This document shows positions 25,663 to 35,105 of a DNA stretch of 64,000 nt, piece after piece (position 1 is the first letter of the stretch; every line of letters starts with the position of its first letter). The stretch is from Thioclava sediminum (GTDB lineage Bacteria; Pseudomonadota; Alphaproteobacteria; Rhodobacterales; Rhodobacteraceae). Position numbers and translations under genes: made by a program. The notes below the pieces were generated by a model. That model ran no database searches. It saw only the letters and a program-made list of their open reading frames with translations, and was not told the DNA's origin. The stretch is from assembly GCF_002020355.1 (NCBI RefSeq), contig NZ_MPZV01000001.1, positions 868,001 to 932,000 on the forward strand, read 5' to 3'.

Positions 25663-28227
25663 TCAGCCCGGCGTGACCGTGTTGTCGGGTTGCCACGGCG
25701 CGAGCCCGGACGCGTCCAAGGGCAGCGCCAGAGCCGCGCCATCCGATGCCCCCGCCGGATCAAGCGGCGGAAACTGCGCCATCCGCGTCGCGACCCGGTT
25801 CGCGCAGAGGCGTCCGCCACGGTCGTTGAGATGGATGAGCAGATCGCCCCCCGCCTCGACCGCGAGATACCAGCCGCGCGTCGCGAGGTTGATGCCGCTC
25901 TCGCCCCACAGATCGATCAACGGGATCCCCCAACGATCAGCCACGCGTGCATGCACCGCGTTGCGCTCGAAATGCCCCTGCGGCCAGTCGAGCGTCCCAT
26001 CGAAAGACCAGAAGGCTTGCGGCTCGCGCACGATGAACAGCCGATGATCGGGCACCCCATCGAAGCCGCTCGCCGCAAGATAATTGGCGATCATCGTGTG
26101 CCAGAGACCTTCATAGGTCACGATATACCCAGTACTCAGCGGCGCAGACAGGAAGGCCGCCGCACCATCCGCGGCGTTGCGCGCCTCGAACTCGTCCTGC
26201 TCGGCCTCGGTCATGATCCGGTCGCAGCTGTAGGCGATTTCGGGCTGGGGAACGTGATAGACCTCGCGCGCCTCGGCGCTGCCGGTATTGCGATGCTCAT
26301 AGAGGATATCGAAGCCGGGCTGCGTGCCGGGGGCCGTGAAATAGGCCCCGGCTTGCGTCGCCGCGAGCCCCTCTGCGGGGCCTGCGAAATGCCCGACGGA
26401 GAGCGCCGCCGCCTTCGCCGCCAGCCCCGCGATCTGCGCCCCATCGAGCGCGAGGGTTTGATACCCGGCATTCGCGAGATCCGTCACCCCGTCATTCGCG
26501 CCGAGCCAGAAGATCGTCGCCGCACTCCGGTCCCGGACACCCGCGCTCAGGCCCAGCGTCGTCGCGTTTCCTGCGGTCGCATCGCTGAAATTGATCAGGT
26601 CGTTCGCGAGTCCCGCCATATAGTCGCGCGAGAACATACCCGTCACACCCTCGCCCGGCTTGGGCTGCAAGGTGCCACCCGAGATCCCGCGCACCGAGTG
26701 CCCCTCGAGCGACAGCATCTCGCGCAGATGCGGTTGCCACATGACCTGCGAGACCAGCGAATGGCCCAAAGTGATAACCCTCTTGCCCGCCCAAGGGGAG
26801 CGCAGCGCCTCCGCCATGTCGGCAAGATCCGCGCGGGCCGCCTGCCCCGCCTGCTGGGCGTAGCCCGTCTGGACCGCACGCACCGCGTCGAAGCTGATCG
26901 CCTGCGCGGTCTCGGGCAGCGGATGATAGGGGGCACCAAGCCGCGCCAGCGCCTCGGCCACCTCCGTTTCGCTGAGGTCGAATGCGGGCTCGCCCGCCAC
27001 GCCCAGATCGACCAGCATGAAGCAGCGCAGCGTGAGCTTCAGCGACAGGGTCAGGAGGTTCTGATCGCTCTCGTCGCGCGGGCTCGCGAACTCGATATAG
27101 GGATTGCCGCGCGTGGCGCTCGTCTCGGCGGTGAAGCACCGCGCAACGCGGTGGCGGATCGGTGCACCTGTGTTACCCACCTGCACGCGCAGCGCGTCCA
27201 TCGCCGATCCCGGCGTCGATTGAAGCACGAAGGGACGCCAGCCGAGCGTATCGATGCCGCTTGCTGCCACATCGCCCTCCGCGTCGAAATCGGCGTAAAG
27301 CGCGTAGCGATGCCCCGCGACCAGATCGACGCCCGCGCCGGGGACGTCTTTGTAGATCATCATCGCGCCGAAGCTTTGCCCTGACAGGCTCCGCGCGACC
27401 TCTGCTCCCTCGGGGGCCCAGCTTACAGCATCCGCCCCCGAGATGGCCCACCCTGCAGCACCGTCTCGAAAGTCGTTGCCGCCGAAGACCGAGCGCATAC
27501 CAGAGAAACTCCGCGCCGCCAGCGCTTCAGAAGACGGGTAGCTCGCGACTTCCTCGGCGATGCCTCCGGCCGCGTGACGGTAGAGCGTCGCGAAACGCGC
27601 GCCCTCGCTAGCCACACTGAAATGCGCGCCTTCCGCCGTGGCCCCGAGCCCGTCGGCAACGCTCGCATGAACTCCTCCGCTCAGCATCGCGGCATCGCGC
27701 GCCAGTTCCGCCGCCGCCCGGCTCTCCGCAGCCGCCGCGCTGGCCGCCGCCGCCGCCGTCGCCTCTATGCCCGCCGCTTGTTCCCCGGCCTGCGCCGCCT
27801 CCGCCCACGCCTGCGCGCTTTGCGTGCCCGGCCCGCCCGGGGCCGTGCCTTCCGCCCAAGCCTGCGCCAGCGCGACATATACCGCGCTCGCCTCCGAAGG
27901 CGGCGTATCTGCGGGCGCTTCCTCAGGGGCAGTCGCGATACAATTGGCGAAACTCTCGCTTGGCGCATCGGGCACCCGAGCCAGAAACTCCCAATGCAAT
28001 TCCCACGCGTCACCGAAACAGGTGCCGTGATAGTCGCCCGCAGGCAGATCGATCGCGAGCGCGCCTTCCGCGTCGGTCTGGGCAGAGACGATCCGCGGCA
28101 CGCGCACCGTGACGCCGCCTTGCTCGACGGTCGAGACGATTCCGCCCAGCCGCTCGAAGCTGACGGTGCAATTGGCGCTAATCGTCCCGTCTGGGGATGT
28201 GACGATTCCGGTGATGTGGCAGGTCAT
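25663..28227 (-). CDS. Tail-fibre-like protein with SGNH/GDSL hydrolase domain
   Basis: This 854-residue protein has an N-terminal beta-rich domain (1-110), an Ala/Glu-rich helical stretch (about 125-195) of the kind seen in phage tail fibres, and a C-terminal SGNH hydrolase. Block I reads TLGHSLV (Ser490), block III LGANDG (Asn578), and the catalytic His lies in LIHLNDRGG (near 798). The start ATG 28227 has GAGGATCGC upstream; an upstream start to 28305 adds residues without family support. No tail, capsid or integrase gene adjoins it. I infer a surface or phage-derived carbohydrate esterase. The gene is an island between the RTX gene and tRNA-Leu. Confidence 0.72.
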   Translation of the reverse strand: MTCHITGIVTSPDGTISANCTVSFERLGGIVSTVEQGGVTVRVPRIVSAQTDAEGALAIDLPAGDYHGTCFGDAWELHWEFLARVPDAPSESFANCIATAPEEAPADTPPSEASAVYVALAQAWAEGTAPGGPGTQSAQAWAEAAQAGEQAAGIEATAAAAASAAAAESRAAAELARDAAMLSGGVHASVADGLGATAEGAHFSVASEGARFATLYRHAAGGIAEEVASYPSSEALAARSFSGMRSVFGGNDFRDGAAGWAISGADAVSWAPEGAEVARSLSGQSFGAMMIYKDVPGAGVDLVAGHRYALYADFDAEGDVAASGIDTLGWRPFVLQSTPGSAMDALRVQVGNTGAPIRHRVARCFTAETSATRGNPYIEFASPRDESDQNLLTLSLKLTLRCFMLVDLGVAGEPAFDLSETEVAEALARLGAPYHPLPETAQAISFDAVRAVQTGYAQQAGQAARADLADMAEALRSPWAGKRVITLGHSLVSQVMWQPHLREMLSLEGHSVRGISGGTLQPKPGEGVTGMFSRDYMAGLANDLINFSDATAGNATTLGLSAGVRDRSAATIFWLGANDGVTDLANAGYQTLALDGAQIAGLAAKAAALSVGHFAGPAEGLAATQAGAYFTAPGTQPGFDILYEHRNTGSAEAREVYHVPQPEIAYSCDRIMTEAEQDEFEARNAADGAAAFLSAPLSTGYIVTYEGLWHTMIANYLAASGFDGVPDHRLFIVREPQAFWSFDGTLDWPQGHFERNAVHARVADRWGIPLIDLWGESGINLATRGWYLAVEAGGDLLIHLNDRGGRLCANRVATRMAQFPPLDPAGASDGAALALPLDASGLAPWQPDNTVTPG

Positions 28228-28460
28228 GCGATCCTCGCTCAGGGTAAGCCGCTGTCGAGGGATAGGATCAGCAAGAGGCCCTACCGAGCCTTGAACCGAG
28301 CGCACGGTGCCCGTCCGAGCCCATCAGTCCTTTGAAACCAAATGGAAAAAGTCAAAGCGGGAGACGTACAGACCTACGCGCGCATCTGCGCTGCAACGTG
28401 AGATTTTCGATCTAGGGGATACCCGCCTCGGGTCTGTCAGGTTTCTCTTCAGGAGAGAAA

Positions 28461-28547
28461 TGGTGCGGTCGAGAAGACTCGAACTTCCACGGGAGTTACC
28501 CCACAGCGACCTCAACGCTGCGCGTCTACCAATTCCGCCACGACCGC
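28461..28547 (-). tRNA. tRNA-Leu (anticodon GAG)
   Basis: This 87-base gene folds as a class II tRNA with a long variable arm. The acceptor stem is GCGGTCG/CGACCGC, with a D-arm GGCGGAATTGGTAGACGC. The anticodon stem CAGCG/CGCTG has loop TTGAGGT (anticodon GAG), the variable arm is GTGGGGTAACTCCCGT, and the T-arm reads AGTTCGAGTCT. CCA is encoded. It is transcribed towards the SGNH gene, with 233 bases between them. Confidence 0.95.
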
Positions 28548-28689
28548 ACTGTCTAGGCTTGGTGTGGCGCGTATTAGCCAAAGGCTTGGGGGATGAAAAG
28601 GGGGTATTTCGGGATTGGCGAGAATTTTTCGCATTCGCGCTCTTGCCGTTGCGACAGGCCGGGCGGTCCCGGCCTGCGCGAGCGATAGA

Positions 28690-30354
28690 TTATTGAGGTG
28701 CCGCCGTTTCCACCAGCTCGGCCGCCTTCGCCGCAAAGCTCGGCAGCGCCATCGCGGGCTTCGGCGCCGTTGCGGCGTCGGCGCGACCGTTCATCATCAG
28801 AGCCGCCTTGCGGATCAGACCGCTGCGTTCGGGCTGCGCGGGCGCGAAGACCGGCTGCGCCGAAAGCGCGTTCTCATACCAGCCCATCGCGAGGTCGGCG
28901 CGCTCGGCCGTGCCGATTCCCTGCATCAGGTGATGGCCGACCAATTCGTCATAGGCGCCCTCGCCCAGACCGCCCAGAACCAGCGCCGAGCCCAGCGCCA
29001 CCTCCATGTCGTCGGTGCGGTAGCCGACCGACAGGCAGACCTTCGCGGTGCCCGAGAGCTGCGCCGGGCTCATCCCCGAGCCGTCGATAAAGCTTTTCAC
29101 CTTGGCAAGTGTGGCGTCGCGCGGGGTGGTGCCGACGGCAGCCACCTGCTCGGAGAGAAGCGCGCCGAAATCGCGACATTGCGCGGCGATCTGTTCGGGT
29201 GTGAAGCCGCCGATATTGGCCTCCAGCTCCGCGCCCTCGTCCAAGGCATAGCCGCGTGCGAGGCAGAACTGCTCGCCCAGGGCCTGCCCCGGATCGGTGA
29301 GCGAAGCCTCGGTGGCGAAGCCGCCATTGGACGAGGTGACGAGGCTGGTCTTGGCGCAGAAAGACGCAAGCGACACCGGCACGGGTTCCGTAACCGGCGC
29401 TGGTGCAACAAAGGACGGCATCGCGGGCGCTGGCTGCGACGCCATCTGCGTCGCGAAGGACGGCGCGGCTGGTGCCGGAGCAGGCGCGGGCGCGGCAGCC
29501 GTGACCGGCGCGTTGCTCTGGGCCCCCGTATCGGCCCTCTGGCACGCCCCCGCCTGACAGGTGAACATCGCAGGCGTCGCGTTATAGGCTTGGAAGTCGT
29601 TGCGCGAGAAGCCGCTCGGCGTCGAGGCGAAGACCCGCACCGCGCAGCTCTTGTCGTTGCACCAGAAGCCCGGCCCCAGAACCGACGTGTCGAGCAGATA
29701 GTCGGTGCGCCCGTCATTGTTGAGATCGGCCAGCTGCACGAAGCCAGACCGCGCCATCAGCTGCTGCGGCTCCACGTTGGAGCTGCGCGCGATCTCGAAC
29801 ACGGCCTCAGAGATCTGAGGCGGCAAGCCCCCGATCGAATTGCCAGCGTAGGTCGATTTCCCCGTGCCCAGCATCTGCTCGCGCGTCTGCAAGAGAAGCC
29901 CGCGCATCCCTTGCGGATGGGTCGAGATCGTCTGCGTGACCGCCGCGCCGCCCAAGCTCGCCTTCTGATACGACGTGGTCAGGATGGTGCGCTCCAGATC
30001 GGTCAGCTTGCCCGTGATCGGGAAATCCATGAAGGCCTGATATTGCGAGATGCCCGCGCGCGAGTTGCGCCCCAGCACCCCATCCGGCGTGCCGACATTC
30101 CATCCGAAGTGGTTGAGCGAGACCTGCACTTCGCGATTGGCCTCGCGCTGCGCCGACGACATGGTCGGCTTCTTGTAATAGGTGCGCTTGGTGACCGTGC
30201 GCGGCTGGCGGTTGGCCTCGTTCACGATCGCGCCGCCGATGATCCCTCCGATCACCCCGCCCACGATATCCGAGCCGCCCGCCAGCGCCGACCCTGCCGG
30301 TCCGCCCGTAGCGACAGCGAGCGCAAGACCCGCCAGAACGAACTTGTGTTTCAT
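28690..30354 (-). CDS. Secreted peptidoglycan-binding domain protein
   Basis: This protein of about 554 residues has a signal peptide (MKHKFVLAGLALAVATGGPA), a Gly-rich hydrophobic segment (SDIVGGVIGGIIGGAIVNEA), then a PG_binding_1 domain (REVQVSLNHFGWNVG to GKLTDLERTIL, about 75-130). A VCBS-like segment LADLNNDGRTDYLLDTS, a long Pro/Ala spacer (about 285-335) and a C-terminal helical region follow. I chose ATG 30354, which is preceded by GGAGGGTTCAGGG; an upstream TTG exists but is not needed. The protein probably acts in the envelope. It starts just upstream of lipB on the opposite strand. Confidence 0.8.
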   Translation of the reverse strand: MKHKFVLAGLALAVATGGPAGSALAGGSDIVGGVIGGIIGGAIVNEANRQPRTVTKRTYYKKPTMSSAQREANREVQVSLNHFGWNVGTPDGVLGRNSRAGISQYQAFMDFPITGKLTDLERTILTTSYQKASLGGAAVTQTISTHPQGMRGLLLQTREQMLGTGKSTYAGNSIGGLPPQISEAVFEIARSSNVEPQQLMARSGFVQLADLNNDGRTDYLLDTSVLGPGFWCNDKSCAVRVFASTPSGFSRNDFQAYNATPAMFTCQAGACQRADTGAQSNAPVTAAAPAPAPAPAAPSFATQMASQPAPAMPSFVAPAPVTEPVPVSLASFCAKTSLVTSSNGGFATEASLTDPGQALGEQFCLARGYALDEGAELEANIGGFTPEQIAAQCRDFGALLSEQVAAVGTTPRDATLAKVKSFIDGSGMSPAQLSGTAKVCLSVGYRTDDMEVALGSALVLGGLGEGAYDELVGHHLMQGIGTAERADLAMGWYENALSAQPVFAPAQPERSGLIRKAALMMNGRADAATAPKPAMALPSFAAKAAELVETAAPQ

Positions 30355-30555
30355 CCCTGAACCCTCCAATCAAATAACTTCCGGTCTTGCCTGTTGCCCC
30401 GCAAATTCCATGTTTCTGCACGACAGGACCGGTCGGAATGTGACCGGCGCGGGGGGTGCGCGACCTTACCAATAGGTCAAGTTTGCGCTCCGAATCGGTG
30501 ATGTGGCAAGGAATATTGACGCCGGGTGAGGAATTCCGGCGGGTGAGGTTAAGAA

Positions 30556-31230
30556 ATGGTCGAATGGCGCGTAAGTGACAGCCCGGTCCCCTATCATGAG
30601 GCGCTGGCCTTCATGGAGGATCGCGTGGCCAAGATCGCCGCGGGCGAGGCCGAGGAGATGATCTGGCTTCTCGAACATCCGCCGCTCTACACGGCGGGAA
30701 CCTCGGCCAAGCGCGAAGATCTCGTCGATCCCGACCGGTTTCCCGTCTTCGAGGCGGGGCGCGGCGGCCAATACACCTATCACGGTCCCGGCCAGCGCGT
30801 CGCCTATGTGATGCTCGACCTGAACAAGCGTGGGCGCGACGTGCGCTGCTTCGTACGCCAGCTCGAGGATTGGGTGATCGCCGCGCTCGACGAATTCAAC
30901 GTAAAGGGCGAGATTCGCGACGGCCGCGTCGGCGTCTGGGTCCAGCGCCCCGACAAGCCGAAAGCGGCGGATGGCAGCCTGCGCGAAGACAAAATCGCCG
31001 CGATCGGGGTGAAGCTGCGCAAATGGGTCAGCTTCCACGGCATCTCGATCAATGTGGAGCCGGACCTGTCGCATTTCGAGGGAATCGTGCCATGCGGGAT
31101 TCGCGATCACGGGGTGACCAGCCTCGTCGATCTCGGCCTGCCGGTCGAAATGGCCGATCTTGATCTCGCGCTACGTGCGACATTCTGTCGCATTTTTGTG
31201 AGTAAACTAAATGCGACCTCAGAAGTTTAG
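30556..31230 (+). CDS. lipB: Octanoyl-[acyl-carrier-protein] transferase LipB
   Basis: This 224-residue transferase moves octanoyl from ACP to lipoyl domains in lipoate synthesis. The family signature [20 protein letters not shown] is intact. The catalytic Lys and Cys lie in [12 protein letters not shown] and [12 protein letters not shown]. The final 18 residues ([13 protein letters not shown]) run through a terminator-like hairpin at 31176-31197, so the true 3' end may have been extended. It is divergent from the peptidoglycan-binding gene and has a usable ATG with a weak ribosome site. Confidence 0.94.
   Translation: MVEWRVSDSPVPYHEALAFMEDRVAKIAAGEAEEMIWLLEHPPLYTAGTSAKREDLVDPDRFPVFEAGRGGQYTYHGPGQRVAYVMLDLNKRGRDVRCFVRQLEDWVIAALDEFNVKGEIRDGRVGVWVQRPDKPKAADGSLREDKIAAIGVKLRKWVSFHGISINVEPDLSHFEGIVPCGIRDHGVTSLVDLGLPVEMADLDLALRATFCRIFVSKLNATSEV
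31176..31197 (+). terminator. Terminator-like hairpin inside the end of lipB
   Basis: TGCGACA-TTC-TGTCGCA (31176-31192) is followed by TTTTT, the usual form of an intrinsic terminator. It lies 33 bases before the lipB stop, inside the coding frame. Either lipB is read through it, or the ancestral lipB ended earlier and now extends across it. Confidence 0.5.
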
Positions 31231-31344
31231 TGGACACATAGGCAATCATGCATGTTAGAACGCCCTTCAAGGCAGCGTGACTGCCCTGTGAAAGCCGGGT
31301 CGGGAGGGCCCGAGCTTCGTCTCAAAATGAACAAGGAAGACGCG

Positions 31345-31776
31345 ATGAAACTCAGCCTTATTGCCATGATCACCGCCGTCACCGTTGCGAGCCCCGCGCT
31401 TGCGCAGGACGTCGAGAAAGGCAAAAACGAATTCAAGCGGTGCAAGGCCTGTCACTCGATCGTCGCCCCCGATGGCACTGCGATCTACAAAGGCGGCAAG
31501 GTCGGCCCGAACCTCTACAACGTGATCGGTCGCAAGGTCGCATCCGTGGATGGCTATAAATACAAGGACGGGATCAAGGAATACGCCGATACCGGCGCCG
31601 TCTGGACCGAAGAGCTGCTCGCCGAATACATCACCGATCCGTCGAAGTTCCTCGAGGAGCAGACCGGCGATCCCAAGGCGAAATCGGGCATGGCCTACAA
31701 GCAGCGCAAGGACCAGGCAGACATCGCCGCTTACCTCGGTTCGGCAGAAGTGTCGCCCGACGCGCCCGCGTCCTGA
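31345..31776 (+). CDS. Periplasmic class I cytochrome c (cytochrome c2/c550-like)
   Basis: This 143-residue precursor has signal peptide MKLSLIAMITAVTVASPALA and heme motif CKACH (residues 38-42 of the precursor) followed by GPNLYNVIGRK. The axial Met is in KSGMAYKQRK. It carries electrons from the bc1 complex to terminal oxidase. I chose ATG 31345 (AAGGA seven bases upstream) over 31327, which would place a non-signal peptide in front. A terminator follows at 31807, and ctaD lies 286 bases downstream; in Paracoccus a cytochrome c550 gene also neighbours an aa3 oxidase subunit I gene. Confidence 0.9.
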   Translation: MKLSLIAMITAVTVASPALAQDVEKGKNEFKRCKACHSIVAPDGTAIYKGGKVGPNLYNVIGRKVASVDGYKYKDGIKEYADTGAVWTEELLAEYITDPSKFLEEQTGDPKAKSGMAYKQRKDQADIAAYLGSAEVSPDAPAS

Positions 31777-31806
31777 TCACGACATAAACGCATCACGCGT
31801 TCGTTG

Positions 31807-31835
31807 GCGGACCCTTTCGGGGGTCCGCTTTTTTT
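31807..31835 (+). terminator. Intrinsic terminator of the cytochrome c gene
   Basis: The stem GCGGACCC/GGGTCCGC (31807-31814 and 31821-31828) has loop TTTCGG and is followed by seven T. It lies 30 bases after the stop codon. Confidence 0.92.
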
Positions 31836-32062
31836 GTGCCAGCGTCGCGGATTCGCAACGCCCGCGCGGCGCCACCCCGACGCTCGCACAGCCCGCAAAG
31901 GGCGTGAGATCACACATCACTCACGCCTGACAGAGCTGCGACATTTTTTCACGGATGCGTGTGCAGAATTCTTGCCCTGCCATCGAAATATTCATAACCT
32001 CCGTTCATTCAGGCCCAAAGGGACGGGAGACCCGGGTCTGACGGGAGAAATGGGAGATCACT

Positions 32063-33733
32063 ATGGCGGACGCAGCCGTTCACGGCGAGGGCGCACATGA
32101 CACGCGCGGGTTCTTTACCCGTTGGTTCATGTCGACCAATCACAAGGATATCGGGATCTTGTATCTCTTCACCGCAGGCGCGGTGGGGCTGATCTCGGTC
32201 CTGTTCACAGTTTACATGCGCCTCGAGCTGATGGAGCCGGGCGTGCAATACATGTGCGCCGAGGGCGCGCGCTTCATCGCTTCGGCCGAGGAATGCACCC
32301 CCGACGGGCACCTCTGGAACGTGATGATCACCTATCACGGCGTCCTGATGATGTTCTTCGTCGTCATTCCGGCGCTGTTCGGGGGCTTCGGCAACTACTT
32401 CATGCCGCTCCAGATCGGCGCGCCGGACATGGCGTTTCCGCGGATGAACAACCTCAGCTACTGGCTCTATGTCGCGGGCACCTCGCTCGGGATCGCTTCG
32501 CTGCTCGCCCCCGGTGGCGGCGGCGGCGCAGGCTCGGGCGTGGGCTGGGTGCTCTACCCGCCGTTGTCCGTGAACGAGGGCGGCTATTCGATGGATCTCG
32601 CGATCTTCGCCGTGCACGTCTCGGGCGCCAGCTCGATCCTCGGCGCGATCAACATGATCACGACCTTCCTCAACATGCGGACGCCGGGCATGACGCTGCA
32701 CAAGGTGCCGCTGTTTGCCTGGTCGATCTTCGTGACCTCCTGGCTGATCCTGCTGTCGCTGCCGGTTCTGGCGGGCGCGATCACCATGCTGCTGATGGAC
32801 CGTAACTTCGGCACCACCTTCTTCGATCCGTCGGGTGGCGGCGATCCGATCCTCTACCAGCACATCCTGTGGTTCTTCGGTCACCCCGAGGTCTACATCA
32901 TCATCCTGCCGGGCTTCGGCATTATCAGCCACGTCATCGCGACCTTCTCCAAGAAGCCGGTCTTCGGCTACCTGCCGATGGTCTACGCGATGGTGGCGAT
33001 CGGTGTTCTGGGCTTCGTCGTCTGGGCGCACCACATGTATACGGTGGGCCTGTCGCTGACCCAGCAAAGCTACTTCATGGTGGCGACGATGGTGATCGCG
33101 GTGCCAACGGGCGTGAAGGTGTTCAGCTGGATCGCGACGATGTGGGGCGGCTCGATCGAGTTCAAGACGCCGATGCTCTGGGCGATCGGCTTCCTGTTCC
33201 TGTTCACCATCGGCGGCGTGACCGGCGTGGTGCTGTCGCAGGCCCCGCTCGACCGGGTCTATCACGACACCTATTACGTCGTGGCACACTTCCACTATGT
33301 GATGTCGCTTGGGGCGGTCTTCGCCATCTTCGCGGGCGTCTACTTCTGGATCGGCAAGATGTCTGGCCGCCAATACCCGGAATGGGCCGGCAAGCTGCAC
33401 TTCTGGATGATGTTCATCGGGTCGAACCTGATCTTCTTCCCGCAGCACTTCCTCGGTCGTCAGGGCATGCCGCGCCGTTACATCGACTATCCGGAGGCCT
33501 TCGCCACCTGGAACTACATCAGCTCGATCGGTGCGTTCATCTCGTTCGCCAGCTTCGTGTTCTTCATCGGCATCGTGTTCTACACCCTCTTCAAGGGTAA
33601 GCGCGTCACCGAGAACAACTACTGGAACGAGTATGCCGACACGCTGGAGTGGACCCTGCCCTCCCCGCCGCCGGAGCACACTTTCGAGGAGCTCCCGAAG
33701 CGCGAGGATTGGGATCACGCCCACGCGCACTAG
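32063..33733 (+). CDS. ctaD: Cytochrome c oxidase subunit I (aa3-type)
   Basis: This 556-residue protein of about twelve helices is the catalytic subunit holding heme a, heme a3 and CuB. Heme and copper ligands are present: His in [28 protein letters not shown] (with the cross-linked Tyr and the Glu of the proton path), the double His of [10 protein letters not shown], and [13 protein letters not shown]. Length and motif order match A-family oxidases. Subunits II and III are not in the window, so this copy is a lone ctaD beside its probable electron donor. Confidence 0.96.
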   Translation: MADAAVHGEGAHDTRGFFTRWFMSTNHKDIGILYLFTAGAVGLISVLFTVYMRLELMEPGVQYMCAEGARFIASAEECTPDGHLWNVMITYHGVLMMFFVVIPALFGGFGNYFMPLQIGAPDMAFPRMNNLSYWLYVAGTSLGIASLLAPGGGGGAGSGVGWVLYPPLSVNEGGYSMDLAIFAVHVSGASSILGAINMITTFLNMRTPGMTLHKVPLFAWSIFVTSWLILLSLPVLAGAITMLLMDRNFGTTFFDPSGGGDPILYQHILWFFGHPEVYIIILPGFGIISHVIATFSKKPVFGYLPMVYAMVAIGVLGFVVWAHHMYTVGLSLTQQSYFMVATMVIAVPTGVKVFSWIATMWGGSIEFKTPMLWAIGFLFLFTIGGVTGVVLSQAPLDRVYHDTYYVVAHFHYVMSLGAVFAIFAGVYFWIGKMSGRQYPEWAGKLHFWMMFIGSNLIFFPQHFLGRQGMPRRYIDYPEAFATWNYISSIGAFISFASFVFFIGIVFYTLFKGKRVTENNYWNEYADTLEWTLPSPPPEHTFEELPKREDWDHAHAH

Positions 33734-33758
33734 TGATCTAGATCTCCTGATAACGAGA

Positions 33759-33787
33759 ACGGCCCCGGAGCGATCCGGGGCCGTTTG
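33759..33787 (+). terminator. Intrinsic terminator of ctaD
   Basis: A perfect 11-base stem ACGGCCCCGGA/TCCGGGGCCGT (33759-33769 and 33774-33784) with loop GCGA is followed by a short T-run. Confidence 0.82.
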
Positions 33788-33825
33788 CAAAAGGGCGAGA
33801 GGTTGCAGGAAGGACCGGGCGGATC

Positions 33826-34362
33826 ATGCCCTATCGCTGGACAGATACCGAAGGCCAAACCATGGAGGCGCCCCGCTCCGAGGCTGCGCCCCTGCCCGAT
33901 CAGCTGCACCTGTGGCCCTATCGCTCCCTGCCGCGCAAAGGCTTCGTATTCTTCATCGCGGCTACGGTGGTCATGGTCAGCCTGCCACTGCTGTCGCTGC
34001 TGGGCCATGTGGAGCTGTGGGGGCTGCTGCCCTTCATCGCGCTCGCCATCGCAGGCGTCTGGTGGGCAATCTCGCATAGCTATCGCACCGGGGAGGTGCT
34101 CGAGGTCCTGACCTTCAACGGGCCGGACCTGCACCTGATCCGCCACGAACCGGGCAAACCCTCGCGCGACTGGGCGGCCAATCCGCATTGGGTGCAGGCT
34201 GATCTGCATGGAAAGGGCGGGCCGGTCGAAGCCTACCTCACCCTGCGCGGCGGCCCGCGCGAGGTGGAGATCGGCGCGTTTCTCACACCGGAAGAGCGTC
34301 GCCAGCTGCACCGCGAACTCGTGATCCGCCTTGCAGCCTCGCGCGCGCCCATTACGCCCTGA
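33826..34362 (+). CDS. DUF2244 membrane protein
   Basis: This 178-residue protein has two hydrophobic helices (FVFFIAATVVMVSLPLLSLL and LWGLLPFIALAIAGVWWAIS) followed by a soluble C-terminal part with HLIRHEPGKPSRDWAANPHW. The layout and length fit DUF2244, a family often found next to cytochrome oxidase genes in Rhodobacterales. Function is unknown. It follows the ctaD terminator by 39 bases and its stop directly adjoins that of the convergent lipoprotein gene. Confidence 0.82.
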   Translation: MPYRWTDTEGQTMEAPRSEAAPLPDQLHLWPYRSLPRKGFVFFIAATVVMVSLPLLSLLGHVELWGLLPFIALAIAGVWWAISHSYRTGEVLEVLTFNGPDLHLIRHEPGKPSRDWAANPHWVQADLHGKGGPVEAYLTLRGGPREVEIGAFLTPEERRQLHRELVIRLAASRAPITP

Positions 34363-34779
34363 TCACTTCGAGATACCGACCCCCGGTGCGGCCACGGGCA
34401 GGCATTCATACTGTTCTTCGATCTTCAACGCCGCCTCGCGCGCCCAGGCGTCGCTGTCGCGATTGACCTCTTGCGTTGCAGAACTCGCCCCGGTCCCGGC
34501 TTCCAGAGCGGAGACCAGCGTCTTTGCGAACCTGTCGCCGTAGTTCTGTATTTCGACCTCATAGGCGGCATGGGCCTTGCGCGCGCGGGCCTTGGTGACC
34601 CTCGGCGTGCTGCCCGGCGCGCAGAGATAGCTCACCTCGCCACCCAAGGCAGAAGAGTTGAAATGGTAAAGCGTGCGGTCGGGATAGCTTCGCTTCAGAT
34701 CCTGCAGGCCCGGTTCCGGGACACATCCCGATAGACCGACAACAGTCCCAATCACCGCCAACCCCGGAAGACGCCCCAT
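34363..34779 (-). CDS. Putative outer-membrane lipoprotein
   Basis: This 138-residue protein has a type II signal peptide with lipobox LSGC (MGRLPGLAVIGTVVGLSGC). Mature residues are soluble and rich in charged residues (RVTKARARKAHAAYEVEIQ). I recognise no family. ATG 34779 has GGAG six bases upstream, which decides against an earlier start at 34800. It is downstream of and on the same strand as the DUF3008 gene, separated by 59 bases. Confidence 0.65.
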   Translation of the reverse strand: MGRLPGLAVIGTVVGLSGCVPEPGLQDLKRSYPDRTLYHFNSSALGGEVSYLCAPGSTPRVTKARARKAHAAYEVEIQNYGDRFAKTLVSALEAGTGASSATQEVNRDSDAWAREAALKIEEQYECLPVAAPGVGISK

Positions 34780-34838
34780 CCACTTCTCCAAACACATCAC
34801 TCGTCACTCGTCATCAGGCACGGCCGCAACCGCGCCTC

Positions 34839-35024
34839 TCAGTCGTCCTTGCTCTCAGGGAGATCCTTGCGCTTCGTGCTCGCGATATCCTCAAGCTCGC
34901 TTTCGGACATGCTGTCATACATCTCCTTCGACGCGCCCTGAAGATCGCCGACCTTGGTCTCGCCGCGCTTGGCTGCGAGCGCCGCGCCCGCTGCTTTCTG
35001 CTGTGCTTTCGATTGCGCCGGCAT
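34839..35024 (-). CDS. DUF3008 family small protein
   Basis: This 61-residue hydrophilic protein starts MPAQSKAQQKAAGAALAAKR and contains GETKVGDLQGASKEMYDSM. These features match the DUF3008 family of short proteins of unknown function. GGAGGCAG lies before the ATG. It is flanked by a minus-strand hairpin terminator at 35051. Confidence 0.8.
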   Translation of the reverse strand: MPAQSKAQQKAAGAALAAKRGETKVGDLQGASKEMYDSMSESELEDIASTKRKDLPESKDD

Positions 35025-35050
35025 CGCTGCCTCCTTTTAGAAACTCGCAA

Positions 35051-35074
35051 AAGAAAACGCCCCACAAGGGGGCG
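35051..35074 (-). terminator. Intrinsic terminator after the YqeY gene
   Basis: On the minus strand CGCCCC-CTTGT-GGGGCG is followed by TTTTCTT. It separates the YqeY-like gene from the DUF3008 gene. Confidence 0.78.
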
Positions 35075-35105
35075 CTGTTCCCAGTCTCGAGAGACCCAAG
35101 TCAGA

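Noticed and set aside
28461-28547. tRNA-Leu as an integration site for the SGNH/RTX region
   Set aside because: No integrase gene and no second copy of the tRNA 3' end was seen in the region, so the position is only suggestive.
32009-33790. A 593-codon minus-strand frame opposite ctaD
   Set aside because: Shadow of ctaD; low-complexity His/Arg/Glu-rich translation with no domain.
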